Positions 25,572 to 34,466 of a stretch of 64,000 nt of DNA are shown here, one piece after another. The stretch spans positions 1-64,000 of the forward strand of contig NZ_JAQBOC010000049.1 of NCBI RefSeq assembly GCF_028288225.1, in the 5' to 3' direction. This stretch comes from Mucilaginibacter sp. (GTDB lineage Bacteria; Bacteroidota; Bacteroidia; Sphingobacteriales; Sphingobacteriaceae). The position numbers were made by a program, and so were the translations under genes. The notes beneath the pieces were generated by a model that was not told the DNA's origin, did no database searches, and saw nothing but the letters and a program-made list of their open reading frames with translations. Position 1 is the stretch's first letter. Every line of letters starts with the position of its first letter.

Positions 25572-27137
25572 ATGGACGTATTATTATACATTATTATCGG
25601 GCTGCTGGTCGGTGCCATTGTTGGCATTGTCATCGGCCGTTTCCTGTTGCGAAAGCTATTCAAAGACCAGGAAACCTCGGCACAGAACAAAGTGAAAAAA
25701 ATATTAAAGGATGCTGAAAACAACGCCGAAATCCTGAAGAAGAATAAATTACTGGAAGCCAAAGAGAAGTTTTTACAAATGAAGGCTGAACATGAGCAGG
25801 AAGTAACCACTAAAAATAACAACATCAACCAACGCGAAAACGGCGTTAAGCAAAAAGAACAGTCGTTAAATCAACGCCTGGAAAACATGAACCGCAAGGA
25901 GAGTGAACTTGACGGTACCCGCAAAAATCTGGAAAAACAAACGGAGATTGTTGTTAAAAAACAGGAAGAAGTTGAAGTGCTGAAAAACTCGCATGTACAG
26001 CAGCTGGAAACCATTGCAGGCTTATCAGCCGATGATGCAAGGAACCAGTTGGTTGATACCTTACGCGAAGAAGCCCGTACCAAAGCCATGATCCAGATAA
26101 AGGATATTGTGGACGAGGCCAAACTTACCGCTACTAAAGAAGCTAAAAAGATAGTTATACAAACTATACAACGTACCGCTACCGAAAGTGCTATTGAAAA
26201 TACGGTATCTATTTTCAACATCGAGAATGATGAGATCAAGGGCCGTATTATTGGTCGCGAAGGCAGAAACATCCGCGCGTTGGAAGCAGCTACTGGCATT
26301 GAGATCATTGTAGATGACACGCCTGAGGCTATTATCTTATCAGGTTTTGACCCGGTTAGACGCGAAATTGCCAGATTGGCCATGCACCGCCTGGTAACTG
26401 ATGGTCGTATACACCCTGCCCGTATTGAGGAGGTTGTTGCCAAAACCAAAAAGCAAATTGAAGAAGAAATAGTAGAAATAGGCGAGCGTACTGTGATTGA
26501 CCTGGGTATACATGGTTTACACCCGGAGCTGATCCGTATGGTTGGTCGTATGCGTTACCGTTCATCATACGGGCAAAATCTGTTACAACACTCACGTGAG
26601 GTCGCAAACTTTTGTGCTACGATGGCAGCAGAGCTTGGTCTGAATGTTAAAATGGCTAAACGCGCTGGTCTGTTACATGATATTGGTAAAGTACCAGATG
26701 ATAACCCAGAATTGCCACACGCAATTTTAGGTATGCAACTGGCCGAAAAATATAAGGAGCATCCAGAAGTTTGCAATGCCATAGGCGCTCACCACGATGA
26801 AATTGAGATGACCTCTATGTTGTCACCAATAATTCAGGCTTGTGATGCTATTTCAGGTGCCCGTCCGGGTGCACGCCGCGAAGTAGTTGAAAGCTACATT
26901 AAACGTTTAAAAGAATTGGAAGAGCTTGCACTTTCATATCCAGGTGTCGAAAAAACATTTGCTATACAAGCCGGCCGTGAGTTACGTGTAGTGGTTGAAA
27001 GCGAAAAAATAACCGATGCGCAATCAGAGGTTTTAGCTGCAGATATCTCTAATCGTATCCAAACCGAAATGACCTATCCTGGTCAGATCAAGGTTACCGT
27101 GATCAGGGAAACCAGGTCAGTAGCATTTGCCAAGTAA
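25572..27137 (+). CDS. rny: Ribonuclease Y
   Basis: Membrane-tethered endoribonuclease that starts mRNA decay. 521 residues: an N-terminal helix (LLYIIIGLLVGAIVGIVIG, about 4-22), long coiled coil (about 30-190, rich in K/E/Q), a KH domain (IKGRIIGREGRNIRALEAATG, about 217-237), and an HD domain with the metal motif LLHDIGKVPDD (about 366-376) and AHHDE. Full length. Intrinsic terminator downstream. Confidence 0.96.
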   Translation: MDVLLYIIIGLLVGAIVGIVIGRFLLRKLFKDQETSAQNKVKKILKDAENNAEILKKNKLLEAKEKFLQMKAEHEQEVTTKNNNINQRENGVKQKEQSLNQRLENMNRKESELDGTRKNLEKQTEIVVKKQEEVEVLKNSHVQQLETIAGLSADDARNQLVDTLREEARTKAMIQIKDIVDEAKLTATKEAKKIVIQTIQRTATESAIENTVSIFNIENDEIKGRIIGREGRNIRALEAATGIEIIVDDTPEAIILSGFDPVRREIARLAMHRLVTDGRIHPARIEEVVAKTKKQIEEEIVEIGERTVIDLGIHGLHPELIRMVGRMRYRSSYGQNLLQHSREVANFCATMAAELGLNVKMAKRAGLLHDIGKVPDDNPELPHAILGMQLAEKYKEHPEVCNAIGAHHDEIEMTSMLSPIIQACDAISGARPGARREVVESYIKRLKELEELALSYPGVEKTFAIQAGRELRVVVESEKITDAQSEVLAADISNRIQTEMTYPGQIKVTVIRETRSVAFAK

Positions 27138-27270
27138 CGAGGAAAGAGTTAAGAATCAAGAGCCAGGATCTATCAAATCCTGGCTCTTTTTATTTATTGT
27201 TTTTTAGTACGCAATTCTTTTTTGTTTTTCCGGTCGTGGCTCTTGTTTCTTGACTCTTGATTCTTTTCTC
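27138..27270 (+). terminator. Terminator of rny inside an iterated-word inverted spacer
   Basis: A strong hairpin AAGAGCCAGGAT / ATCCTGGCTCTT followed by T5 (27158-27191) ends rny. The wider spacer repeats the words AAGAGTTAAGAATCAAGAGCC on the left and GGCTCTTGTTTCTTGACTC, CTTGATTCTTTTC on the right, i.e. an outer degenerate inverted repeat. Confidence 0.8.
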
Positions 27271-27289
27271 CATATATTAGATTAAAATT

Positions 27290-27832
27290 ATGGCCTTAAA
27301 TAAAACATCAGATACTCCACAAAGTAGTGCAGGCGATGCTAACAACATTCGCCCGGTTGATGTTTATTTTGCCAAATATGCCGAAAGCCATCAAAACGGA
27401 ACCAATGAAGCTATACATTTTATCTGCATCCCGCTTATAGTATTCAGTTTGCTCGGGTTAGTTTGGTCAATCCCATTTCCATATCTCAATTTTTTAGGTA
27501 GTTATAATGGTGTGTTTAACTGGGCCTCGTTTTTAATAGCCTTTAGTCTTTACTTTTACCTCAGACTTTCGCCCGTATTGTCGTACCTGATGCTTTTTAT
27601 ACTATTTGGCTTTAGTTACCTGATCATACTACTGGAAAAGTGGCATAGCAACGGTGGCCCTGCGCTATGGCAAGTTAGTTTAGCGATATTTTTTATATCA
27701 TGGATAGGGCAATTTATAGGGCATAAAATTGAAGGTAAAAAGCCTTCGTTTTTTGACGATATTAAATTTTTGTTAATTGGCCCCATCTACCTTCTTCATT
27801 TGGTACTTAAAAAATTTTCGATTAAGTATTGA
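27290..27832 (+). CDS. Mpo1-like / DUF962 membrane protein
   Basis: 180 residues. After a short polar N-terminus the family signature appears: VDVYFAKYAESHQNGTNEAIHFICIPL (about 23-49, with the conserved His residues). Hydrophobic helices and the second motif ISWIGQFIGHKIEGKKPSFFDD (about 139-160) follow. The yeast homologue Mpo1 is a 2-hydroxy fatty acid dioxygenase; the His residues that would hold iron are present here, but the substrate in this bacterium is not established. It stands alone. Confidence 0.85.
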   Translation: MALNKTSDTPQSSAGDANNIRPVDVYFAKYAESHQNGTNEAIHFICIPLIVFSLLGLVWSIPFPYLNFLGSYNGVFNWASFLIAFSLYFYLRLSPVLSYLMLFILFGFSYLIILLEKWHSNGGPALWQVSLAIFFISWIGQFIGHKIEGKKPSFFDDIKFLLIGPIYLLHLVLKKFSIKY

Positions 27833-27934
27833 TCATTGACTTTTACTTAATGTTAACAAAGAGGATTAAATATAATCCTGTGTTAACATACTGTTAATAT
27901 TGTAGCTGAACCTTTGTGTTTTAAAAACACACAA

Positions 27935-30900
27935 ATGAAAAAGCTTTACTTTATCCTTTTATCAATGCTGATTATAGGGGTTGCAAATGTTGCCAAGGCG
28001 CAAATTACAACCTCATTAATAAGCGGAAAAGTTACTGACCAGAAAGGTGTTACGCTGCCTGGCGTAACCATTACCGTACTTAATACAAGTACAGGAACAC
28101 GTTACGGCGCACAATCCAACGCCGATGGTCGTTATACCATAGCTAACGTTAACCCAGGTGGTCCTTACATCATCTCTGCTTCTTTTGTAGGGTTTAAAAA
28201 AGATGAAAGGTCAAATATTAATTTAAGTTTAGGTACTACCACCTTTAACTTTACGCTGGCCGATGAAACCACAAGCTTAAAGGAAGTAAAAGTTACAGCT
28301 AATTCAGGTGGTACAAGAACTGGTGCAAGTACCCGCATCAATCAAAACCAGATCCGTACAGCTCCTTCAATAAACCGCAGTTTGCAGGATCTGACCAGGA
28401 ATACCCCTCAAAGTAACAATAACTCATTTCAGGGAACCAACTACCGTTATAATAACGTAACCCTTGATGGTGCCATTAATAATGACGCGATTGGTTTTAG
28501 CCCATCATTGGGTGGCCAGAACAACGCATCAGGCCAGGTTGGTAGCAGTACCCGTACAAGCCCGGTATCATTAGATGCGATACAGGATATCCAGGTATTG
28601 GTTGCTCCTTATGATATTAAAATTGGTAACGTATTGGGTGGTAGTATCAACGCGGTGACCCGTAGTGGTACCAATGATTTTACCGGTTCGGTATACGGGT
28701 TTGGCCGTGGCGCATTTATGGTAGGCCCAAACAATGCCAAAGCTGCTTCTGGTGGTGATGGCTCAAAATTGCCTTCAGACTTTCATGATTACCAAACAGG
28801 TATCCGTGTAGGTTTCCCGATCATTAAAAATAAATTATTCTTCTTTACTAACGAAGAAATTGCTCGCAGACAAGATCCTGTAATCGCTGCTGCCGGTACT
28901 AATGGTTCTAAAAATATCCTTAGCCTACAAGATGCACAGAATTTAGCTACTGCATTTAAAAACTATTATGGTCAGGATCCCGGCACCTACGGTAATACTA
29001 CCATTTTTTCAAATTCAAACAAGTTCTTTAACCGTTTGGACTGGAATATTAATGATAACAACCAGTTAACCATTCGTAATAATACCATCATTTCAAAAGC
29101 AACAAACTTAGAGCGCGATCAGCAAAACTTCCGTTTTAGCGGTATCGATTATACCTCACACAATAATTCCACTTCAACAGTGGCTGAGTTAAAATCAAGG
29201 TTCTCTAACAGCGTGAGCAATAGCTTGGTATTAGGTTATTCAAACGTACATGATTACCGTGATCCTAACTCAGATCCGTCATTGCCGCAGATTGAGATCA
29301 CCGGCCGTACTCCGGGAACCACTATATTTATGGGTACCGACCGTGAGGCTGCTATTTTTGATATGCATCAGAAAACCGCAGAATTTACTGATAACTTAAC
29401 ATGGACAAAAGGTAAGCATACCTTCACTTTTGGTACCCACAATGAGTTTTATAATATCACGTATAACTTCGTAAACTCATGGAATGGCCGTACTGCTTAT
29501 AGCAGCATTGATAATTTTCTTGCTCAGCAACCAAGCCGTGTACGTTATAATGGTAATTATACTAATAACAGCCGTGATTATATTTTAGCTAACCCATCGG
29601 CTCAGTTTAAAGTTAACCTGGTGAGTTTATATGGTCAGGACGAAATTCAGGTAACTGATAATTTCAAATTAACAATAGCCTTACGTGCTGATTATGCAGG
29701 TGTGCCAAACAAGCAACCATTGAGCGATAAAACAATTAACGCTCCAGTCGATCCGAACTATGGTAATACCTTTACCTATACTAAACCAAAGGACATCAAA
29801 CAAAATTACCTGGGTAACATAGAGTGGAATCCGCGTATGTCATTTAACTATGATATTAATGGCGATCAAAGCGTTGTTTTACGTGGCGGTAGCGGTTTCT
29901 TTACGGGGCGTGTTCCGTTTGCATGGTTTGGTTACGCGTTTTATAACAATGGTAATACTTACGGTGCTTATGATAACAAAACACCGGCTGTAGGCGTACC
30001 TAAAACTCCTGCCTTCAATCCAAGTGGTTCTACACAGGTTGATATGATCGATAATAACTTTAAAATGCCACAGGTTTGGAGAAGCAGTTTAGCTGTTGAT
30101 TATACAACTGATGATCAGTGGAAATTCACAGCCGAAGGCATTTACACCAAGGTTATTCATGATTTAAAATTTCAACAGGTAAATACTGTCGATCAGGTAA
30201 CTTATTACCCGTATGATACACAACACCAGCAGCCAATATTTGTTAATAAACCTGTTAATACTTCATATACTAATGCTTACTTATTATCAAACACAAGCGA
30301 GGGTTATCGTTATAGCGCAACTGGTCAAGTAGCTAAATTTACACAGTTTGATGCAATCAATGCTTTAAATGTTTCAGTTGCCTATACTTATGGTCATTCA
30401 AAAGATGTTACCAATGGTATCCGTAACTCGATGGAATCAAACTGGCAGTTGAACCAGGCTTTAAATCCAAATAATCCTGGACTGGCAAATTCAAACTTTG
30501 ATATCCGTAACCGTATCGTATCAAACGTTAACTTTAAACATGATTGGGATGCTGCTAAAAATTATACAGCTAACTTCTCTTTCTTCTTTAGCGCGCAATC
30601 AGGTAACCCATATACTTATGGTTTTTACCCAAGCGCCATTGACGGAACAGGACAACAAGTTAGTTTAGCTTACATACCTAAACGTGGCGAAACCGTTAAT
30701 TTCTTTACTGATATTCCTGCTTCTGGTACTACCCCGGCTCAAACTGCTGCTCAGCAAGCTGCCGCATTTGACGCTTTTATTGACAAGAGCAAATATCTGT
30801 CATCACGTCGTGGCGATTTTACACAACGTAATGCTGCGTTTACACCATGGAATAATCAACTTGATTTCCGTTATACTCAAGACTTTAAATTTGGTGGTAA

Positions 30901-31168
30901 ACACAAACAGATGATCACCTTTACTTATGACATCATCAACCTGACCAACCTGCTGAACAAAAAATGGGGTCAATACTATTTCTCGGCTAATACCTATAAT
31001 TCAACATCAAGTGTAGGTTTAACCCCTGTTAAGAGTGGTACACCAACATTTGCTAATGCTGCAACAACTTACCCAAAATACACTTTCCAGGATCCTGGAG
31101 TACCGTATTCTGTTGATTTGTTTGCTTCACGCTGGCAAATGCAGTTTGGTGTACGTTACAGCTGGTAA
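27935..31168 (+). CDS. TonB-dependent receptor, Oar-like, with carboxypeptidase-regulatory domain
   Basis: Outer-membrane receptor for an unknown ligand. The ATG at 27935 gives signal peptide MKKLYFILLSMLIIGVANVAKAQ; the upstream TTG at 27914 sits in a small inverted repeat (TTTGTGTT...AACACACAAA). The 1077-residue product contains a CarboxypepD_reg-like domain (SGKVTDQKGVTLPGVTITVL, about 28-110), a plug (APSINRSLQDLTRNTPQ, about 140-250) and a long barrel ending FASRWQMQFGVRYSW with terminal aromatic residue. The plug and barrel pattern (VLGGSINAVTRSGTN) is that of Oar-type receptors, not SusC; accordingly no SusD gene follows. Its terminator is interrupted by a mobile element. Confidence 0.88.
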   Translation: MKKLYFILLSMLIIGVANVAKAQITTSLISGKVTDQKGVTLPGVTITVLNTSTGTRYGAQSNADGRYTIANVNPGGPYIISASFVGFKKDERSNINLSLGTTTFNFTLADETTSLKEVKVTANSGGTRTGASTRINQNQIRTAPSINRSLQDLTRNTPQSNNNSFQGTNYRYNNVTLDGAINNDAIGFSPSLGGQNNASGQVGSSTRTSPVSLDAIQDIQVLVAPYDIKIGNVLGGSINAVTRSGTNDFTGSVYGFGRGAFMVGPNNAKAASGGDGSKLPSDFHDYQTGIRVGFPIIKNKLFFFTNEEIARRQDPVIAAAGTNGSKNILSLQDAQNLATAFKNYYGQDPGTYGNTTIFSNSNKFFNRLDWNINDNNQLTIRNNTIISKATNLERDQQNFRFSGIDYTSHNNSTSTVAELKSRFSNSVSNSLVLGYSNVHDYRDPNSDPSLPQIEITGRTPGTTIFMGTDREAAIFDMHQKTAEFTDNLTWTKGKHTFTFGTHNEFYNITYNFVNSWNGRTAYSSIDNFLAQQPSRVRYNGNYTNNSRDYILANPSAQFKVNLVSLYGQDEIQVTDNFKLTIALRADYAGVPNKQPLSDKTINAPVDPNYGNTFTYTKPKDIKQNYLGNIEWNPRMSFNYDINGDQSVVLRGGSGFFTGRVPFAWFGYAFYNNGNTYGAYDNKTPAVGVPKTPAFNPSGSTQVDMIDNNFKMPQVWRSSLAVDYTTDDQWKFTAEGIYTKVIHDLKFQQVNTVDQVTYYPYDTQHQQPIFVNKPVNTSYTNAYLLSNTSEGYRYSATGQVAKFTQFDAINALNVSVAYTYGHSKDVTNGIRNSMESNWQLNQALNPNNPGLANSNFDIRNRIVSNVNFKHDWDAAKNYTANFSFFFSAQSGNPYTYGFYPSAIDGTGQQVSLAYIPKRGETVNFFTDIPASGTTPAQTAAQQAAAFDAFIDKSKYLSSRRGDFTQRNAAFTPWNNQLDFRYTQDFKFGGKHKQMITFTYDIINLTNLLNKKWGQYYFSANTYNSTSSVGLTPVKSGTPTFANAATTYPKYTFQDPGVPYSVDLFASRWQMQFGVRYSW

Positions 31169-31182
31169 TACCAAACAAAACT

Positions 31183-31418
31183 CAACTCAATAATAAAGCC
31201 CTGCCGGTTTATCCGAGGGCACTGAAAAAGTGGCTATTTATCAAAAGGGGCTGATTTCAATATTGAAATCAGCCCCTTTTTCTTTGATGTATTCGGATAA
31301 GTGGTGGAGAGCATTTTCGTACAGGCGATTCTCAGCAACTCCATTTTACTTGTAAAGCTACCGCTTTAAATTAAAAGGACTTTTTCAGTGCCCTCGTTTA
31401 TCCGGCGGGGCTTTTTGT
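31183..31418 (+). terminator. Intrinsic terminator split by a 181-bp element
   Basis: Left arm AAAGCCCTGCCGG and right arm CCGGCGGGGCTTT, followed by a T-rich run, would form a strong stem-loop with loop TTTATC if the element at 31215-31395 and one copy of the GTTTATCC duplication were removed. It serves the TonB receptor gene ending at 31168. With the insertion the two arms are about 190 nt apart. Confidence 0.8.
31215..31395. mobile_element. 181-bp non-autonomous element with 17-bp perfect terminal repeats (copy 2)
   Basis: Bounded by GAGGGCACTGAAAAAGT (31215-31231) and its exact complement ACTTTTTCAGTGCCCTC (31379-31395), with direct target duplications GTTTATCC at 31207-31214 and 31396-31403. 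Positions 31215-31340 match window positions 126-1. It holds a perfect 38-bp palindrome (31243-31280) and no gene. A frame that is open in copy 1 meets a stop just at the point (about 31343) where an internal deletion junction would be, as expected for a deletion derivative of a larger insertion sequence. An 8-bp duplication fits several transposase families; I do not assign one. Confidence 0.85.
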
Positions 31419-31468
31419 TTACAAAAGGGATGACCCGCTGTAATTGCTGATAAAGGAACTTCTTTATT

Positions 31469-32908
31469 CTAAGCCTCCCCGTCAGTTGGAGGGAGGGTTT
31501 GGGTGGGGTACTTCTTTTTAAAATACACATACAAAGGAACCCCGCTTAAAATGAGCAGCAAGCCAATAATAGAAGCCTCAGTTTGTGTGATAATAGTATT
31601 GATCACCAAAGCGATGCAGAATAAGATGATAATAAAAGGAATTACCGGGTAACCAATTACTTTTGATTTGATGCGGCCCTTTATTTTCATTTGTATCAAA
31701 CCGCAGGTTGCCAATGCAAAAAAGGCATAGGAGGCAAAAATAACCAGGTTGGTTAATTGATCAAAGGTACCGCTGCAAACCAGTACAATACTCCATATGG
31801 CAGAGTAAAACAATGCTATATGTGGTGTACTAAAAGCCGGATGTATCCTTGCTGCTTTTTTAAAGAAAACATTTTCTTGCGCCATGCGGAAATAAACACG
31901 CGGGTACGAAATAATACAGCCATTGAGCGCGCCAAAGGTGCACGTCATAATAAGTACAGCAATAATTACGGAACCGGTTTTACCCATCAATATACCTGCA
32001 ACTTCGGCTGCTGCTATTTTGTTACTACCTAATAGCGCCAGTTGCGATACAGGTAACACTTTCATATAGGCGTAGTTGAGCAGCACATACAAAGTCATGG
32101 CTATACCTACACCACCAATAATAGCCAATGGAACATTGCGTTTGGGATTTTTGATTTCGCCGGTAACAAAGGTGATATTCGCCCACCCGTCATAGGCCCA
32201 TAATGCGCTCAGCATAGCGCCAAATAGTCCGCTGAATAAAGCCGCACCTTCGGGGGGGGATACTGGACTTTTCACAGCAGTAGTAATTGTTGGGTGACCG
32301 GTATATAATAAACCAGAAATGATCAACAATAAAATACCCAATATCTTGGCCGATGTTACAATGTTATTTAAAATACCGGCTTTTTTTACACCCCGATAAT
32401 TTACCCAGGTTAGCAGAATGATGGTAAATACCGCCAGTATTTTAATACCCGAATCGGCAAATGGAAAAACGGCATGACCAATACTGATATCTTTAAAAGC
32501 GTATAAAGGATCGGGTAGGGGGATCAGGGTATTAACCGACTGGGCAAATACAAACGAGAGCGCGGCGATAGCTCCGCTGCCAACGATGGTAAAAATGGTC
32601 CATCCAAACAAAAAAGCGATAAAGTTTCCATAAATGAGCCTGAGGTATTCGTACACGCCACCCGTTTGGGTAGTCATAGTGGCCAAGCCTGCATAAGTAA
32701 AAGCGCCAAACATGGTAATAATGCCCCCAACGATCCAGGCTATTAATATATAGGATTCATTATGAAGCATCTGTGACATCGGAACAATCTTTTTAAACAC
32801 ACCCGAGCCAATCATGATGCCTGCAACCAATAAAATGCCGGTAGGAAGGCCAAGTACCTGTTTTAAATGAACACCTGAGCTTACTGTATCGGGCTTGCTT
32901 TCTTGCAT
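31469..32908 (-). CDS. APC-superfamily amino acid permease
   Basis: Inner-membrane transporter, probably for amino acids (LAT/APC type). 479 residues with about twelve hydrophobic segments. TM1 contains GLPTGILLVAGIMIGSGVFK (about 20-39), the GSGIF-like unwound substrate motif of the family. AYDGWANITFVTGEIKNPKRNVP (about 239-261) is the conserved TM6-loop motif. It ends in a polar tail (KKKYPTQTLPPTDGEA). The substrate is not predictable. Single gene facing the TonB receptor. Confidence 0.92.
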   Translation of the reverse strand: MQESKPDTVSSGVHLKQVLGLPTGILLVAGIMIGSGVFKKIVPMSQMLHNESYILIAWIVGGIITMFGAFTYAGLATMTTQTGGVYEYLRLIYGNFIAFLFGWTIFTIVGSGAIAALSFVFAQSVNTLIPLPDPLYAFKDISIGHAVFPFADSGIKILAVFTIILLTWVNYRGVKKAGILNNIVTSAKILGILLLIISGLLYTGHPTITTAVKSPVSPPEGAALFSGLFGAMLSALWAYDGWANITFVTGEIKNPKRNVPLAIIGGVGIAMTLYVLLNYAYMKVLPVSQLALLGSNKIAAAEVAGILMGKTGSVIIAVLIMTCTFGALNGCIISYPRVYFRMAQENVFFKKAARIHPAFSTPHIALFYSAIWSIVLVCSGTFDQLTNLVIFASYAFFALATCGLIQMKIKGRIKSKVIGYPVIPFIIILFCIALVINTIITQTEASIIGLLLILSGVPLYVYFKKKYPTQTLPPTDGEA

Positions 32909-33151
32909 AATGTTTTAGGTTAAGTGGTTTGTTTTATAGTGCATTCCCTCTTTTCAGATCTGCCCGCTGTTGCAATATAAGTTAATTTCTAAGAGATATT
33001 GTTCCGGAGGATACTGGGTATGATTGACGAACAAATTGATTTTACTTTTTTATTTGCTTTATTTAATTATTGAGGTAAATTGTTGATGGTTTTATAAAAC
33101 GCTTTTCAACAGACCGAACCAACTTAAACCTTATACCCAGTTAATAAAGAC

Positions 33152-34360
33152 ATGCTAAAAAAAAGGACATTTTTTTTACTCTTAGTATCCCTTGTTCCTT
33201 TAAGCTTTATTTTAACCCAATGCTTTAACGATACACCAAAGGAGGATCCGCGTGGGGAGCTATATGCAGGCTCTGCAAGCTGCCAAAAATGCCATAGCCA
33301 GATTTATGATTCCTATATGCATACTGCGCATTTTCAAACCTCACGCCCGGCATCTCTCAATACCATTAATGGCAGTTTTCATAAAGACTCCAATGTTTTT
33401 GAATATGGGAATGGTCTTAAAGTAATCATGAAGCAACGTAACGACAGTCTTTACCAGGTAGGTTACCAGAATGGCAAGGAAACGGAGGGCGAAAAATTTG
33501 ATATAGCTGTTGGAGGTGTTAAAGCTCAAACTTATCTGTATTGGAAAGGTAAGCAATTGTTTGAGTTACCGGTATCATACTTTGTGGCTTTGCACAACTG
33601 GGCCAATAGCCCGGGTTATAATCTTGGTCGCATCAGTTTTGACCGGCCGATACTTAAAAAGTGCCTGGAGTGTCATACCTCCTATGTTAAAGAGTTAGCG
33701 CAGGAGCCTGGGTTTAATAAAGCATCGCTGATATATGGTATTGATTGCGAACGTTGTCATGGTCCGGCAGCCAATCATGTAAATTACCATACGGCATATC
33801 CCGATGAGAAAAAGGCGAAATACATAGTCACTTATAACTCATTGACCCGTACTCAAAAAATGGATGCCTGCGCGGTATGTCATGCAGGTAATAAGGATAT
33901 CCCGCAGAAGTCGGGATTTGATTTTGTGATGGGAGATACCCTGCTCAAAGATCCTCATGCTATGCCAGAAAGTTCAAACCCGGCTACGCTTGATGTGCAT
34001 GTAAACCAAAACGCATTGCTGGCATCAAGCAAATGTTTTATCATGAGCAAGATGGATTGCGGTAGCTGTCATGATCCGCATACTAATCAAAGCCGGAACA
34101 TAGCTATGTACACCCAAAAATGCCTGAATTGCCATAGCGAGGCTAAACATAACTTTTGTAAAATGGCTGCTCAACTGGGCCCAACTATTAATAATAATTG
34201 TATCAATTGCCATATGCCCCAAAAATCATCACACCTAATCAAATTAGAAGCATCCAATGGCAAAGTGAACGTACCTTATCTGGTACGAACACATCACATC
34301 AGTATATACCCCGAAGAAACAGGAAAGATACTGGCCTTTATTAAGGCGCAGCATTTGTAA
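33152..34360 (+). CDS. Heptaheme cytochrome c lipoprotein (cytochrome c554-like)
   Basis: Electron-transfer protein outside the cytoplasmic membrane. 402 residues; the signal peptide ends SFILTQC|FND, a lipobox. Seven CXXCH motifs are visible: CQKCH (about 43), CLECH (170), CERCH (200), CAVCH, CGSCH, CLNCH and CINCH (near 350). The spacing and the YMHTAHFQTSRP stretch after the first heme fit the cytochrome c554/DmsE-type multiheme group. Extra His residues could serve as distal ligands. No reductase, quinol oxidase or second cytochrome gene is adjacent, so its partner is unknown. A hairpin repeat follows. Confidence 0.88.
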   Translation: MLKKRTFFLLLVSLVPLSFILTQCFNDTPKEDPRGELYAGSASCQKCHSQIYDSYMHTAHFQTSRPASLNTINGSFHKDSNVFEYGNGLKVIMKQRNDSLYQVGYQNGKETEGEKFDIAVGGVKAQTYLYWKGKQLFELPVSYFVALHNWANSPGYNLGRISFDRPILKKCLECHTSYVKELAQEPGFNKASLIYGIDCERCHGPAANHVNYHTAYPDEKKAKYIVTYNSLTRTQKMDACAVCHAGNKDIPQKSGFDFVMGDTLLKDPHAMPESSNPATLDVHVNQNALLASSKCFIMSKMDCGSCHDPHTNQSRNIAMYTQKCLNCHSEAKHNFCKMAAQLGPTINNNCINCHMPQKSSHLIKLEASNGKVNVPYLVRTHHISIYPEETGKILAFIKAQHL

Positions 34361-34368
34361 TAATATAA

Positions 34369-34450
34369 CTTGTCATGCTGAACGGAGTGAAGCATCTATT
34401 CTACGTGCGGCATATTCAATAATAGATCCTTCGTTCCCCAGGATGACAAG
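34369..34450. repeat. Interspersed hairpin repeat (TGTCATGCTGAACG type)
   Basis: Left arm CTTGTCATGCTGAACGGAG... and right arm ...CGTTCCCCAGGATGACAAG form an imperfect ~32-bp stem with conserved ends. The sequence belongs to a hairpin type common in Bacteroidota intergenic DNA. It sits between the convergent cytochrome and OlsF genes. Confidence 0.8.
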
Positions 34451-34466
34451 CTAAAAAAAATGAATC

